From Scolanthus callimorphus (taxonomy: Eukaryota > Cnidaria > Anthozoa > Actiniaria > Edwardsiidae), in assembly GCA_033964015.1 (NCBI GenBank), contig CM066915.1, positions 6,497,575 to 6,561,574 of the forward strand: DNA of 64,000 nt. Reading direction: 5' to 3'. Position 1 is the first letter of the stretch. Each line of letters begins with the position of its first letter. Below the pieces are notes generated by a model. That model made no database searches and was not told the DNA's origin. It was given only the letters and a program-made list of their open reading frames with translations. This document shows, one piece after another, positions 1 to 11,402 of the stretch. Both the position numbers and the translations under genes were made by a program.

Positions 1-325
1 TTTCAAACTGATACGGATTCGCAGCGTGTTAGTGTGGACAGGAAATTTAGCTCCAAACAAGCGATCAGTTTTTTTTTATTTGGCGTGTAAAGGACAGTCT
101 GAAATTAGTGGTAGAGTTGACGTCATCGTTTTCGTTTTTATCCGGATTCGACCGTCCACACTAAAACGAGATGTATACGGATTCGCTTTGATTCACTTTC
201 GAGAGCGTTTTCAAACTGATACGGATTCGATGAAAACGATCAGCATGTTAGTGTGGACGGAAGGCCTAACCGTATCAAAAAGTATACGGATTCAAACGAA
301 ACCGCGTTAGTGTGGACAGGGTCTA
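1..325. repeat. Dispersed repeat with 'gtgtggac' termini
   Basis: The segment repeats two short motifs several times. 'tacggattcg' or close variants occur near 14, 178, 220 and 288, and 'ttagtgtggac' occurs near 28, 247 and 306. One inverted form, 'gtccacactaaa', lies near 150. The arrangement fits the end of one or two non-autonomous DNA transposons whose terminal repeat carries this box. No convincing coding frame was seen. The open frames here contain the repeat motif and are taken as chance. The left boundary lies outside the window. Confidence 0.5.
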
Positions 326-880
326 AATCTCTACCAACTCTATCAAGGCATTATCAAGAAAACAAGAGAGGAAAATTTTATAAATCAGCCTCTAAGTGTC
401 GAGGGACAGACACAGCACCAAATTCTCCCATCAAGTGTATGGGGATGTGTATTGTTTTAAGTAAGGAGAACTATTGTGCTATTTTGGTTTTTGGGAGTGA
501 AAGGGTTAAGATGGCCCCAGTTACTATAAATTGCAATTATGTTTATTATGAATAATACCCCATAGCTGTCAGAACAAGCCAGCAGGTGCCACTACTTCAC
601 GTTTAATCGCCAGCGACTTTTGCCCTTGTTTGTGGAAATAAAATAAAAACTGGAATCCTTAAATTGTAGTTCCTCTTAAAAATCTCCTAACTCTTTGCCT
701 GTGGCTTGGCGAGGAAACTTTCTTGTTGCTTTGAAGCTACAAAATTTGCATGTCGGCTGTCAGTTTTTCTTTTTTAAAGCCAGCTACATTTTTGAGCAAC
801 TGCTTCCTTCAAAACTTATGACAGCTCTGATATCCTATCATCATTTTAAGGATTATTACTTGATTTGATTTTTGTTTTAG
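326..880. other. Non-coding, contains a dispersed repeat copy
   Basis: No gene was recognised. Positions about 421-515 closely resemble about 2381-2462 (both contain 'gtgtatrggg' followed by 'attgttttragta'), so they are two copies of one dispersed repeat. The rest is AT-rich and ends in a pyrimidine tract with a splice acceptor at 879-880 feeding the first exon of the next gene. Confidence 0.45.
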
Positions 881-2943
881 GCAAATGTGAGAGAAGTGTA
901 CAAGGAGCTCAGCCATGATAATGAGGATGGCTCTCATCCCCTTAGATGGGACCTCAACTTAAAGTGAGTTTTATTTTCATATTAGCATGTGGCTGTCATG
1001 ATCAACCTTAAACTCTGATTAACAGGCTGTAATTGTTAGGGCCACTTTTCTGAGAAATATCCATCACATCAACATAGGCCCTAGCTATTATTTTTTATCT
1101 AAAAGTGTATTTTTTTTCTCTAATTACAAAAATCCCATAGCAAATCCCATAGGCTGATTTTGCATCAGCATAATACAGCTCAACCAGGAACTAACTCAGT
1201 GTTGTTAACTTGGTAAAATACATTACTCTTTGTTTATTTGCTCTAGCTATGATGATGAGACAAACTGGCAAGTCAACAAAGCCATTTTTGATGGAGTCCG
1301 TAGCACAGACAGCCAGACATCCTCAACAACTATAAAAAGTAAGTGATCTATAAGTAACAAAGAACTAGTGGTGTGCAAAATTCCTCTACCTATCTATCTG
1401 CAATAGACCAATTTCAATATTTTAAAATTATAACTTCGATACAAGGCCCAGGGGAATAAATAAAAGACAAAATATTATTTTTCAATGCTAATGCAATTGT
1501 TTTTTTGTTATTCCCTTATGCCTTGGACTTAAGAAAGAATTTTAATATATCAAAATTGGCATATTGCACTGGCGGAAGAAAAAATTATGAAAAAAAACTG
1601 TTGTAATAGTGGTTCCCAAAATCCAGTGAAACAAAGTGTAATAGTCGAAGAGTAATAGCCCATACATTCCAAAAGTGAGCAATGGAGTTAGAGCGTAATA
1701 AAAGTCTGATATGCTGAAAGGTGTTTCACAGGATTTTGAAAACCACTCTAACTGGTTGTGGATCAGGTTAAAACTAGTTCAGATCATGATCTATGTGATT
1801 TCTGCAGGATTTTTGCAGAGTCACAGGTATTTTTCTTTCAAGCTTTACATCTAGAAAATACATATGTGTTCATGGTCAGTATTTTATTCCAATAATTAAA
1901 AATACAAGAAAAAAAACAATGCCACCTGTTTTGACACAATGGTATCTCATTTTAGCTGCAATTCGTGTCCACTTCCGGACAAAGAAGCGGAGCTACGATG
2001 CCAAAAGCAAAGATAAACATGACGACCTGCTAACAAAGCAGAGGAAACGAAGTAGGCTTAACACGGTAAGTGAATGCAATAACAAAATCTACTCAATTTG
2101 ATTTTTATTTTCAGATAGATCCCACTAATGTAACCTTTCTCCAAGAATTTTGTTAAACTGAACCTTTTTCAATTTCCCTTTGCACATGCAAAAAATATAT
2201 AAGCTAAGCAGCCCTTAATTACATCAAGGGCAGACTCAAATTTGGGTGCATGCTATGAACATCAGATCCTAAAAGTGGATGTTTCCAAAAGCCTCTTGGG
2301 TAATTTTGGTGAAATATGAGGCTCATCAAGTGAAAAGGGATCTTATGCACTAAGTGATAAGGAACTGATAAAATGCCATTTCTCCCATTAAGTGTATAGG
2401 GAAATATATTGTTTTGAGTATAGCAAAGTGCTATTTAGGTCTTTGGATTGAAAGCGTTAATTAAGATTACTAATTTGGAAATCACATTTTTTGACTTAAA
2501 TTTCGTTTGTGATATTTTGTGGTTGTTATCAATGTCTTAAATATATTATTCTTCTTTTTTAGAAAACAAATCTCCGGAAGAAAATACTACTTGAGTCCTC
2601 CTCCATAGTTGAGGAAAGAAAAGAAAGGTACTCTTGTCTCATGAAGGCAGAGTTCATGTCATCTGAACATACTGACACTGACTCTGGTAGTGAGGATGGG
2701 CACAATAGTAATGAAGGGTCGTCTAGTAGTGAGGAAGTGAGACCTAAAGTACTAATCAAACATGCTCTGCCTTGGCGCAGCGAGGAAGTGGACAGGCTAA
2801 TGATTGCTTTAGATCGAAGAATTGGGAAACACCGTGGCCAGAAAGGGCAGGCAATGATGTTTCAGAGAAAAGATGGGGGAAATTCATCTAGGCCAGCCCC
2901 ATTGAAGCTCCTAGGTGGGCTCTTAAGTAGATATCTCCACTAA
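881..2943 (+). pseudogene. LPWRS-tail cnidarian family gene, four exons, frameshifted C-terminus
   Basis: Four exons join with consistent phases: 881-963, 1247-1338, 1956-2065 and 2563-2943. All introns are GT-AG with GTGAGT or GTAAGT donors. The predicted protein starts upstream of what is visible (exon 1 opens in frame without a Met). It has a basic stretch in exon 3 (HFRTKKRSY, KQRKRSR), a Ser/Glu-rich acidic segment in exon 4, then the block HALPWRSEEVDRLM and an RxxGKHRGQKG basic run. From memory this C-terminal layout (acidic Ser run, LPWRS, basic run, 'RPxP...APxWA' end) is a multi-copy family of coral and anemone proteins without a known function. The expected 'APRWALK' ending is present at about 2904-2937 but in another frame, so the displayed stop at 2943 follows a small indel. 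The downstream duplicate at 4141 supports this reading. Introns carry MITEs. Confidence 0.6.
1607..1750. mobile_element. Small MITE with ~26-bp inverted ends (family A)
   Basis: The left end 'tagtggttcccaaaatcc' and the right end 'ggattttgaaaaccact' are inverted copies, both adjoined by 'gtgaaac'/'gtttcac'. The element lies in intron 2 of the LPWRS-tail gene. A second member of the same family with a closer match to the consensus occurs at 4954-5062. There is no coding capacity. Confidence 0.7.
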
Positions 2944-3115
2944 TGGGCTGTTCTATTTAGAATCCCACCCTTACCAAGGAGCTTATATTGTAATTCACAG
3001 GGTTACACTTTTTGTTTGATCAAAACCTCCAAAGATTTTTAATATGATTGAAGTTCAGAGCTCCTTGATGAGGGTGGGGGTGGGTGGGTGGGATTTTTAA
3101 ATGGAACAGTCCATT
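2942..3115. mobile_element. Hairpin-type inverted repeat (family B)
   Basis: Sequence 2942-2983 ('aatgggctgttc...aaggagct') is the inverted counterpart of 3059-3115 ('agctccttgatg...acagtccatt'). The arms are about 42 and 57 bp, the right one expanded by a G-rich run. The element begins directly at the stop of exon 4 of the LPWRS-tail gene. A third related arm lies at about 4005-4052, and the sequence 3000-3090 as a whole resembles 3928-4022. The unit was therefore duplicated with the gene end. Confidence 0.6.
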
Positions 3116-3339
3116 AACTTAAAGAGCACATGACACAAAATCTATTTCGGTACTCTTAAACAATATGATTACCAGAGAAATACTCTTTTTTTTTCAAATT
3201 TGACTACAACTATATTTCATCAGATTTTACAGTCGAAGCATTTTGGCGCTCGTTTATCTACTAGCTCAACAATCGTATAGTAGCTAAAAGCTCATTCATC
3301 TCTTCCTTCACCGGCCGATTGCTATAAATTGTATCAACA

Positions 3340-3864
3340 TGTCCAAGCATAGGGCCTCCTCTAAGCAAAAGAAGCAATCGTGGCACTAGCAGTGAAGGTT
3401 GTAGTTCCGATTAGCCACTTCCAACAGTGCAAAGTCAAAGCGTCACCCCAACTTCTGCCTCGGGGCGCCTACAACCCGAAAGCACTGGTGCTGCCAGATC
3501 ACTTGAGTATCCTACTCCAAGTCCAACTCCAAGTAGTTCAAGCGGCTCGTGCTCAGCTTCCCGTGTGTCAACTACTCCATCTCAAGAGAACAGAACACCA
3601 CTTCACCAACCGCCTCTTGTTCCTTTGCCACGTGGCCGATCTGCAAACGCAGAACGGAGAGAAATCCTGGCTCCACTCGGAATAGACGCCCTCCAGGCTG
3701 ATGATGCGAGCCCAGAGACCCGGAATAACGAGTCTCTTTTAGCGAAAATGCACGAATTTAGAGAGCAGCAAGCCCGCATGTTGAAGGAGGCTCATTTTCA
3801 AAAAGAGCGGGAAAATGCTGTAACTTTGCCACTTTTTATCAGATTTTGTTCAACTTTGGAGTGA
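3340..3864 (+). pseudogene. Pro/Ser-rich coding fragment with coiled-coil-like end
   Basis: A short start at 3340 (MSKHRASSKQKKQS) runs into a stop, but one frame shift leads into a long open stretch at 3427-3864. That stretch is Pro/Ser/Thr-rich (TPSPTPSSSSGS), followed by an amphipathic part (NESLLAKMHEFREQQARMLKEAHFQKERE). Codon-like composition over 400 bases and the continuation upstream with one frameshift and one stop indicate a decayed exon of a real protein. No domain was recognised. It lies between two copies of the LPWRS-tail exon, so it may belong to an inserted element or to that family's 5' part. Function unknown. Confidence 0.45.
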
Positions 3865-4004
3865 GTAATTTACTAATAGCGATCTTTCTTGGGACTAAAA
3901 ATTGGTTATGTGTCATATGCTCTTTAAATTCAGTCAAGGGTCCATTTTTCATGTGTGTTTTTCGATCAAAGTGTCCAGAGATTTTTCTTATAATTAACAT
4001 TCAG

Positions 4005-4052
4005 AGCTCCTTGATGAGGTGGGTGGATAAGATATTTTAAATGGAACAGCCC
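4005..4052 (+). repeat. Third arm of hairpin family B
   Basis: This copy reads 'cagagctccttgatgagg...atggaacagcccgtta' and matches 3057-3116. It belongs to a duplicated stretch (about 3000-3115 compared with 3928-4052) and marks the edge of the duplication that carries the second LPWRS exon. Confidence 0.55.
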
Positions 4053-4140
4053 GTTATTCTCAATTTTATCCAGGATAGGCCGTTAGAAAAGTTGTCAGGT
4101 CAGTTTTTTCTTTTATTATTCTTTTTACTTAAGAATTTGT

Positions 4141-4440
4141 GTGTGCAAAAGACAGAGAGATGCTCTTGTCTCGATTATGAAGACAGAGTTTATGTCATCT
4201 GAGCATACTGACATTGACTCTGGTAGTGAGGATGCGGACAATAGTAATGAAGGGTCGTCTAGTAGTGAGGAAGTGAGACCTAAAGTACTTATCAAACATG
4301 CTCTGCCTTGGCGCAGCGAGGAAGTGGACAGGCTAATGATTGCTTTAGATCGAAGAATTGGGAAACACCGAGGCCAGAAAGGCAGGCAATGATGTTTCAG
4401 AGAAAAATATGGTGAAAATTAATCTCCGCCTATTCTTATT
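4141..4440 (+). pseudogene. Second copy of the LPWRS-tail terminal exon, broken
   Basis: About 230 bases are nearly identical to exon 4 of the upstream gene. The same Ser/Glu segment, HALPWRSEEVDRLM and the basic run are present. One G of the run 'aaagggcagg' is missing here, which closes the frame at 4392, whereas the upstream copy stays open. Reading on in the other frame restores the QAMMFQRK block. This is a segmental duplicate rather than an independent gene. No promoter or upstream exon was seen. Confidence 0.65.
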
Positions 4441-4953
4441 GAAATTGTGTTTCTTCCATTTAAAAACTGCCTCCCTATCAAGGAGTTCGACTTTAACTTT
4501 TAACAAGGTAGTATTGAGTTTGTAGAAATTTACCAACTGAGTGGTAAACAGATTTTGCAAAAAAGATTGAAGCTCTTAAATTTGGGGGGTTGTGGGAGGG
4601 GATGGGATTTAGGGGGTTTGGGGATGTGCATGTTTTATCACTTCACCAGCAGTGTTTTTTGCCCATAAAAAAATATTTGTTCATGTTCGCTATAACCCAT
4701 AGATAAGCTCTGGGTCCCGTTCTTCAAAAGTGGTAAACTTAAACCCAGGGTTATGTTTTAAAAAAACCCACGCAATTTAGTAACTATGGTCATCACTAAA
4801 ACCTTTGAGGAACTGGATCGATTTGTGCTTTTTTCATTTTAATTAAGAATGACTAGAGCAGTGATTGTTCATCATATGGAGTGTGATTAGAATGAAGAGT
4901 TTTTATTTTAAGATCAAATTAATTTATTTTTAGATTAAAAAAGTTATGCAAAC

Positions 4954-5062
4954 TAGAGTGGTTTTCAAAATCCCGTGAAACACGCTTACTCTGTTGTATT
5001 GTGTGAGCTATATTACTCTTTGACTATTACACATTGTTTCACGGGATTATGGAAACCACTAT
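4954..5062. mobile_element. Small MITE (family A, second copy)
   Basis: The inverted ends 'agtggttttcaaaatcccg' and 'cgggattatggaaaccact' enclose about 60 bases. They match the element at 1607-1750. No coding content. Confidence 0.75.
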
Positions 5063-5986
5063 AATATATTATATTTAGAATTGATATGATTTGACTACGT
5101 ACGTAATGTACATATTATTTTGAGAGGAATAAAATTGTAACTTTTTTACTATTATAGAAATTGAAAATAAATGATTGCCAATATGAAACATTCCCTTATG
5201 TGTTTTGATGATTTGCTGCTCTTCATCCCTGTCTAAGCAATGCCGTGGTTCGGATTTAAGCTGTTATAATATGCCAAATATGAACGCAACGCAAATGGAT
5301 AAATTTGCCAGGAGTGCAAAGTTAAAACAACGTCAGCTGATCAAATATAGCGAAAATATGTTATTCGCCGATATATTTACCACTGCGCAAATCCGGTAAA
5401 GTTTTATGTTTAACCCGTATTTGCAACGCGAGCAAATCTAGGGTATTCACGGAATTTAATACAGGTTAAAATTCGATGCAAAGTCTACGTTTGTCAGCAG
5501 GTCAAAGACGACTAAAGTTGAAGTAAACATTGTTTTCACAATTGTATTTACTCCTGATCAAAGACACTGTAAACACAGTATTTACGTTCGTATTCACGCA
5601 GTGAGCAAATATGGTGTAAACGCGGCCTTCACGCAGTTTGTTTCGCTGTCAAATATGATACAAATGTCACGTTTGTTTTTAACAAATGTGAGTAAATGTT
5701 GGTAAATACAGTATTCACTATAGCTGCGGCACGGATTTACTGTACTAGTAAATCCAATTTTTCGTCCAGTGTTATTACTTAGTACATTGTTCCTGTTCTG
5801 GCTATTGAAACAATTAGTTTGATTTAATTCAATAAGCCCAATAATAATTTATAATTACAATACTTGATTCTAAGTTTCCTGGGATCATACTGTACAAGCT
5901 ATGCTTATCATGATACCCAGTCACTTTACGTCAGCACATAACATATTATACAACACCTATTGTATATCTTGTAAAGTCAAAATAAA
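5063..5986. other. Non-coding AT-rich stretch
   Basis: No gene was recognised. Around 5590-5770 the text repeats 'gtaaatac', 'agtaaat' and 'tattcac' motifs, and the segment 'gtaaatccaattttt' near 5750 resembles 6915-6935. It may be the remains of a DNA element spanning this interval. The last 60 bases before the (GATT)n array look like a retroposon 3' end ('gtaaagtcaaaataaaga'). Confidence 0.35.
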
Positions 5987-6155
<169 letters not shown>

Positions 6156-6534
6156 CCTTTTAATCTTGGCATGATGTCTCAACTGGGTTTTGGTATGACT
6201 AGGTTCAGTGTTTGAGCCTCGGAAGACCACCTGTGCTTGATATTGTGTATAATATTACTATTCTAAATTTTATAGATACCATAGTTTTATATAACTAAAA
6301 GTTAAATTAGTAAAAGTTGAATAAGGAAATACAATCGTGAGTTTAGAATATATTGTTCAGTATTAGCAATACATTTTGAAGTGTATGTGCGAGTTTTATT
6401 TACTAAAATTTGCATCCGTCGCTAGAAGAAAGGTTTTTTTCATGCATTCTTTCCCCGGCGCAATAGCTTTTAATGCGGTTTTTTGTCTGCTTTTGTCCCC
6501 AAAGCAAAAGCATTGAATATTTCACTATTTTCTA

Positions 6535-6775
6535 TCCCTAGAATGTGTAGTTATATCACGCTTTAGTTGTTCTTTTTCTACCGTAGCGAAGTTTTGTTTC
6601 ACCCGGCCTCGATGCAAAAGTATAGATAAAGCGTGTTTTGCTGCATATTTCATTTTTGCGTTATATTTTGTCCCTAAAATGTGTAGTTATGGCACGCTTT
6701 ATTTGTTCTTTTTCTACCGCAGCAAAGTTTTTTTTAACCGGCCTCGATGCAAAAGTATAGATCAAGCGGTTTTTT
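6535..6775. repeat. Tandem duplication, period about 136 bp
   Basis: Two diverged copies start at 6535 and 6671. Both contain 'atgtgtagttat', 'tttttctaccg', 'ccggcctcgatgcaaaag' and end with 'atagat(a/c)aagcg'. The copies differ at roughly one base in ten. No coding frame spans the unit. Confidence 0.75.
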
Positions 6776-6980
6776 TTACGATAAACGGTCTTCACTATTT
6801 TAGCACAGCATCGTAAAATCTTATTTTCGCATTTTGTCAACAGTAGTGTGGAAGTGTACTGGATCTGTATTCACTATACTTTCCGCTCCACATTTTGCAC
6901 CCGTGTAAATCCAATATTTCGTGCAGTGTGAAGACATCATACAAGCGCCATAACAACAACGGTATGCGGGGTGCAATTAG

Positions 6981-7056
6981 CCTAAATTTCAGCCGTCTTC
7001 TCGCTCCCGATTGTTCCTCAGGAACGATCGGGAGCGAGGGACGACTGAAATTCAGG
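6981..7056. repeat. Near-perfect 38-bp palindrome with almost no loop
   Basis: The left arm 6981-7018 and right arm 7020-7056 are reverse complements with about four mismatches, meeting at 'tcctcagga'. The arms contain 'tcgctcccgat' and 'atttcag'. Such foldbacks are typical of a collapsed MITE or a solo pair of transposon ends. Confidence 0.85.
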
Positions 7057-8479
7057 TTAGGGAGAAATAGTGCTGCGAAATTTATGCCACTTGCAACTCG
7101 CTGGCCGCGATGTCTGCCTCTCATTCCCAGTCTCACGCGATATTGTCGCAGGATCAAGATGGACGGCTCTTGTGATTTGTTGTGTTGTACATTTCTGTAC
7201 AAATGGCATGCAAGACAATACTTAACATGGGCGGGAAATTCAAGTATCAAAGCGTTGCGAGTTTAATTCCTTTGCCAGTCAGTGCCAAGTGCCGATCGAA
7301 GGTGCAGGCTTGTTCTCGCTCGAGAACAAATGCACAGCATCCACAGAGTTGCAGAGGCTTCCCTGCCAGCAGAACGACACTGGTATGCACTTTCTACGGC
7401 TGTGACTGGTATTCGTGTCTTGGACTTCGTCAGAAATGATATTTTTTCCTGACGAAATCACATGTATAAACACGTGAACACTGAAGATGTTCTGCGTAAT
7501 AAGTCGCCATCTAGTACCTTCAATCAGCAAACAAGAACTTTCTTGAAGAAGGAGTAGTTCGCGAGATCTACACAGCTTAAGGCACTAATCACAGTGATAA
7601 ACGGCACAGATCTCACCAAATCAGCTGTTTGCAGGACAATCAATGTCGACCAAACATTCGAAGTCAAACCAGAGAAGAGGCTGCCTTAGTGTTCACCACC
7701 TAGAGAACCATCAAGTAATCCAAGCTCAAAGATCTAGTGGCACCCTGGAGGACTTTAGAATCAGTCCTACAACTTAAAGAATGCGCATTGCGCATATTAT
7801 TTGTAAGGCGATTATGGATGACATGCACCATTCAAGTGACCAGCACAATGAAAAATGTCATCTATCTTTGGCAATGGCATTGTGTTTGTTTACTCGGAAC
7901 TTAAAGATGAAATCAAATTTACCATTTCGGAAACCTTTCTACTCGCATTGGGGCACTTGGCATTAAAAAAGGATTTTCGCAAGTGATCGGAGAAGATATT
8001 GTTCATAATTTGTATGAAAGTATGCGGATACCTGATGCTGCCTGGCAAACAATGCTGAATATCACACATCTTGGTAGGAGTGGGGTGCATAAAGGACACA
8101 ATGTTAATTACTTCTCTAGCCAAAAGGGAGAAAGGGAGGTAATGAGTCATCGTAGCTGAAATGCTTTAATTACTGTACTTTTCGCATAAACTCTATAATT
8201 ACAGTATTTAGAAGTTGAAAATTACATAGGGTATGGAGCAAGGGAGAGGGCCAAATTCCAATTGTTGTGTATAGTTGTGGTTGATGGGTATAAAAAAATG
8301 CAGGGCTGGCTAAACGATCTCTGGAGATTACTTTAATGCTTGCAGTGTCAACTTGAAGACTACTCATCTGGGCAATTCGCGAGTACTGATTGGTGACCCC
8401 AGTTGATACACCAGAAGACATAGTGCTCACTCGTGAGAGACATTTTCAACACTCGAAGATAAAATTCGTATTTCCTCGC
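7057..8479. other. No gene recognised
   Basis: Mixed sequence with short open frames on both strands, none with family motifs or clear splice structure. No repeats beyond short runs were found. Confidence 0.35.
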
Positions 8480-9740
8480 GGCCATGTAATATCCTCTATT
8501 ATTATATTATGGCAACGATAGTACGCGGGCTCTGATTGGCTAACGAGCGGGCGTAACTCTCCGTAATGCCCACGGGCATTATTATGGAAATTCTTAATGC
8601 CCGCTCGCAGTTCAAGACTGACAAAAAATCATCTCCTTGAAATAACACAAATTCAAAAAGATTTTCAGCGAAATTCACAACAAGGAATACCTGACACAGT
8701 ATAACACAAATCTAACTTGTAGTGACAAGATGAAAATAAAGGCCTGAATAGCAGAAATGACCTGTTTACAAAAGCAAAAGCAGAGCCAAAAAGTTACTCT
8801 ACTAAGAATTTCGAGTCCATCCGGAGAAAATGATAACTTAAGGGAGTCAAAATAGCAGCAAAAGGTAAAAGCTACATGTAAAGTCAAAATTTATTGGGAA
8901 TTCAAGAAACTTGAGAGCTGAGAATAATAACAGAAAGCGAGTTCAAACTTTGTGCTTACCGATAACTGATAGTGAAGTCGTTGATTTCTTTTCTCTCTCC
9001 ATCTCCTCGAGTTAAATTCATTCTTACTTTTACGTTTGCTTTTGCACAAATAAAATAACCATTGCAATCTTCTGGAGGATAGCTTGTGAAATATCTTCTT
9101 CAGGTTTAACTCTTCTTCCGTATTTATTAGAGGCCGTTTCCTAGTGCAAAAGGAGCAATGTTTTCCCCAATGGTGCTAAAAAAAAGTTGAGCTGACGTCG
9201 AAGACTTGCTTCCCGGTTGCTTGCCGTTTGAAACTTCTGTAACTCCCTCAAAAGTTTCTCACAAATGACTAAACAACATTATAAAATATCTGTAAAAGAA
9301 AGGATTCCGAAGTATTTGATATCCATAACAGATTGATTACTTTAGAGCAAGTCTGGCGTGGTTTTCACCCACGGGTTTGTTCTATCAATTTGACTCAGAA
9401 ATAACTCTGAATGAACTCGAGCGCGAGTTATTTCGGCGGGAAAATGAACGTGGCGACTTCCGGTTCGTAAAAAGTTTGTAGAAAAAGTGCCATATAATAA
9501 ACAACTTACTAACCTCGACCGTTCGGGCATTACGTGAAATATCAAACCTCGGTTTTGGCGTATCAACCTCGCTATCGCTCGGTCGATACGCCTGATTTTG
9601 TGAAGAGCTTGATAATGTTACATTCACGAGTTTTCCTATCAAACCGCTCATACGCTGCTCACTCGTTATGGCACGAAAACTCGTGAATAAAACGATATCA
9701 AGTTTTGCAATGTAATAATCTCTATTTGTTAGAAGCATCT
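8480..9740. repeat. Dispersed element with 'ctctgattggct' end
   Basis: The start (8510-8545) shares 'cgatagtacgcg(g/c)g' and 'tctgattggct' with about 21467-21490 and 56562-56585. This marks a dispersed family. Internal short inverted repeats occur ('taatgcccacgggcatta' near 8562-8580). The right part (9540-9720) contains 'ctcgtgaataaaacg' and its inverse 'cacgagttttc' and may be the other end. An open frame on - (9738-9385) lies within the repeat and shows no known motif. Confidence 0.4.
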
Positions 9741-9861
9741 TTAATTTTATCTAGCTGTTAGTATTAGAAGTACAGGCTGAGTTCTAATTTTAAGCTGTGG
9801 GCATGTTTTATACTTCTTTCCACTTTTAATAAAGATCTTCAATGGTTGTTTTACGCTTTTT

Positions 9862-10030
9862 GTAGACAACTCTTATAGCCCAGAGAGGAAGAAGAAAAAT
9901 AAAATAAAAAAAAGACTAAGCAAGCCGAGAAGGACAAGCCTGGTAAAAAGACCAAGAAAAATAAGAATGGACCTCCTGCGGCGCCAGCAGTAGATACTGC
10001 TTCAGACGAGCTAGCTGCATCGTTAGAGGT
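9862..10030 (+). pseudogene. Lysine-rich exon-like fragment
   Basis: After a 'tttgtag' acceptor the text encodes a Lys/Arg-rich stretch that changes frame once. Part reads SPERKKKNK, and from about 9917 a second frame reads KKTKQAEKDKPGKKTKKNKNG, then PAAPAVDTASDELAASLE up to a GT at 10029. The composition looks like a real basic, then acidic, N-terminal region. It sits upstream of the BEN-gene exons, but the phases do not match the 11037 exon directly, so membership in that gene is only a possibility. Confidence 0.3.
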
Positions 10031-10766
10031 TCGTATATTGGAAAATTAGATTACGATCATAAGACTGCTACGAGCCGACTTCCGAGCTATTAAACAAGCA
10101 GTCTTCCGTGACAAGTATTTCAGGGGCACCCAACGATTATTTCCCTAAAATATCTGTTCGGATGGTGGAATGAGAGCTGAAACTTTCGCTTCAGAATTTC
10201 AAGATTTAACGTTCGTATATAGATCATAACATCCCCTGGATTTTTCGAATTGCTCAAAAAATTTAAATTTTACTAATTTTGAGGGGAGTTTTGACGTTAA
10301 AAAGGTCACCTAAAATTTTCGGATACAGTTTCCCCTAGCATTTTCGGAAGACTTGATTTCAATCCCTAAAATTTTCACAACCCAAAAACTTTCAGCTACG
10401 AAATTCGAACAGATATAAAATGTGTAGGGATTAAAAATACCTAGTTTACAGTCATTTGTATACTCAGCAACGACTTATAATGGTATTCTGAGCTGTTTTA
10501 CCGTATTGTCTCGTTGGGTGCCCGTGGTATTTCAATTGTTTAAGAAGTATAAACCAAGTTGACCGAAAAGTAATCATCGAGAAATTGGGTTCTTAAAACA
10601 TGAGACAGAATCTATGATTTGTTGTGAGCACGTTCATTACTCAAGACGGCCTTCTTTTATTATCTCATGATACAGGATATCTCGCTTGTCCCTTCCAGTT
10701 TTACGCCATCAAGTTCAGGTAAATGCTTCATGAAATCTAGCATTGCGAAGGCCCAGATTCCCTCTC
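10031..10766. other. Intron-like or intergenic sequence
   Basis: No gene was recognised. A/T-rich with several short homopolymers. A 20-base segment at about 10698-10717 is flanked by a good acceptor ('cccttccag') and donor ('gtaaat') and could be a micro-exon, but its phase does not fit the next exon. Confidence 0.25.
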
Positions 10767-10887
10767 AAAAAGAACTAAAGAAAATGAGAAACGCGAAATC
10801 ACTGTCTACGGCTTTACTGTGTTATGGTAAAGGAGAAAATTTCAAAGACAGTGATTTCGCGTTTCTCTCGTTTTCTTTAGTTCTTTG
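10767..10887. repeat. 41-bp palindromic foldback
   Basis: Arms 10767-10807 and 10846-10887 are reverse complements with one or two mismatches ('aactaaagaaaatgagaaac' against 'gtttctctcgttttctttag'), separated by about 38 bases. No coding role. Likely a solo MITE. Confidence 0.85.
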
Positions 10888-11333
10888 TCTGAAAGAGGCT
10901 CCTGCGGATAACCCCATAAAGCCTTTTCACAAGGTTTCGTGTAGCTGTTTTATCCTGATATGGTAAAATACAAAATAAATACTACACGGGAACCTTACAC
11001 TTTGTTATTGATTCGAATGCTTGAATTATTTTTCAGGTTCAAGAGCTCAAGAAGAGTTGCGCTTTGTTGCTCTTAAAAAACCCACAGACCAGGTTAGCCT
11101 CCTGTCCCTCCTCTTTGATAGCTCCCATACAGCATTTTTTTGCTTTTATAATCAATCAAAGTGTGAATGTTTTTCAAGACTGGAGCCATTCAGTTTAGTT
11201 TTGGCTTCAGAAACAACAGGTAAATAACGTTTTTTCATAAACGCGTCTAAGCCACCGAGAGTGGGGCCGTCAAGGCTGCATGGATATAGAAACAGAAAAT
11301 CGATTCTATCAACGGACAGGTCTATCTTGATTG

Positions 11334-11402
11334 AATACTCCTTTTCACAGTTACCCGGCGCCATTTTGGATTTTGCACCAGAACGAGGCTACCGTTGACC
11401 CG
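11334..11402 (+). repeat. Left terminal inverted repeat of the ISL2EU-like element
   Basis: It starts 'aatactccttttcacag' and includes 'ggcgccattttggatttt'. It is identical over 69 bases to the reverse complement of 21047-21115. The identity shows the two ends have not diverged, so the DNA element itself is fairly recent. Confidence 0.9.

Noticed and set aside
9385..9738. 117-codon frame on -
   Set aside because: Lies in a dispersed repeat, no motif, mixed composition.
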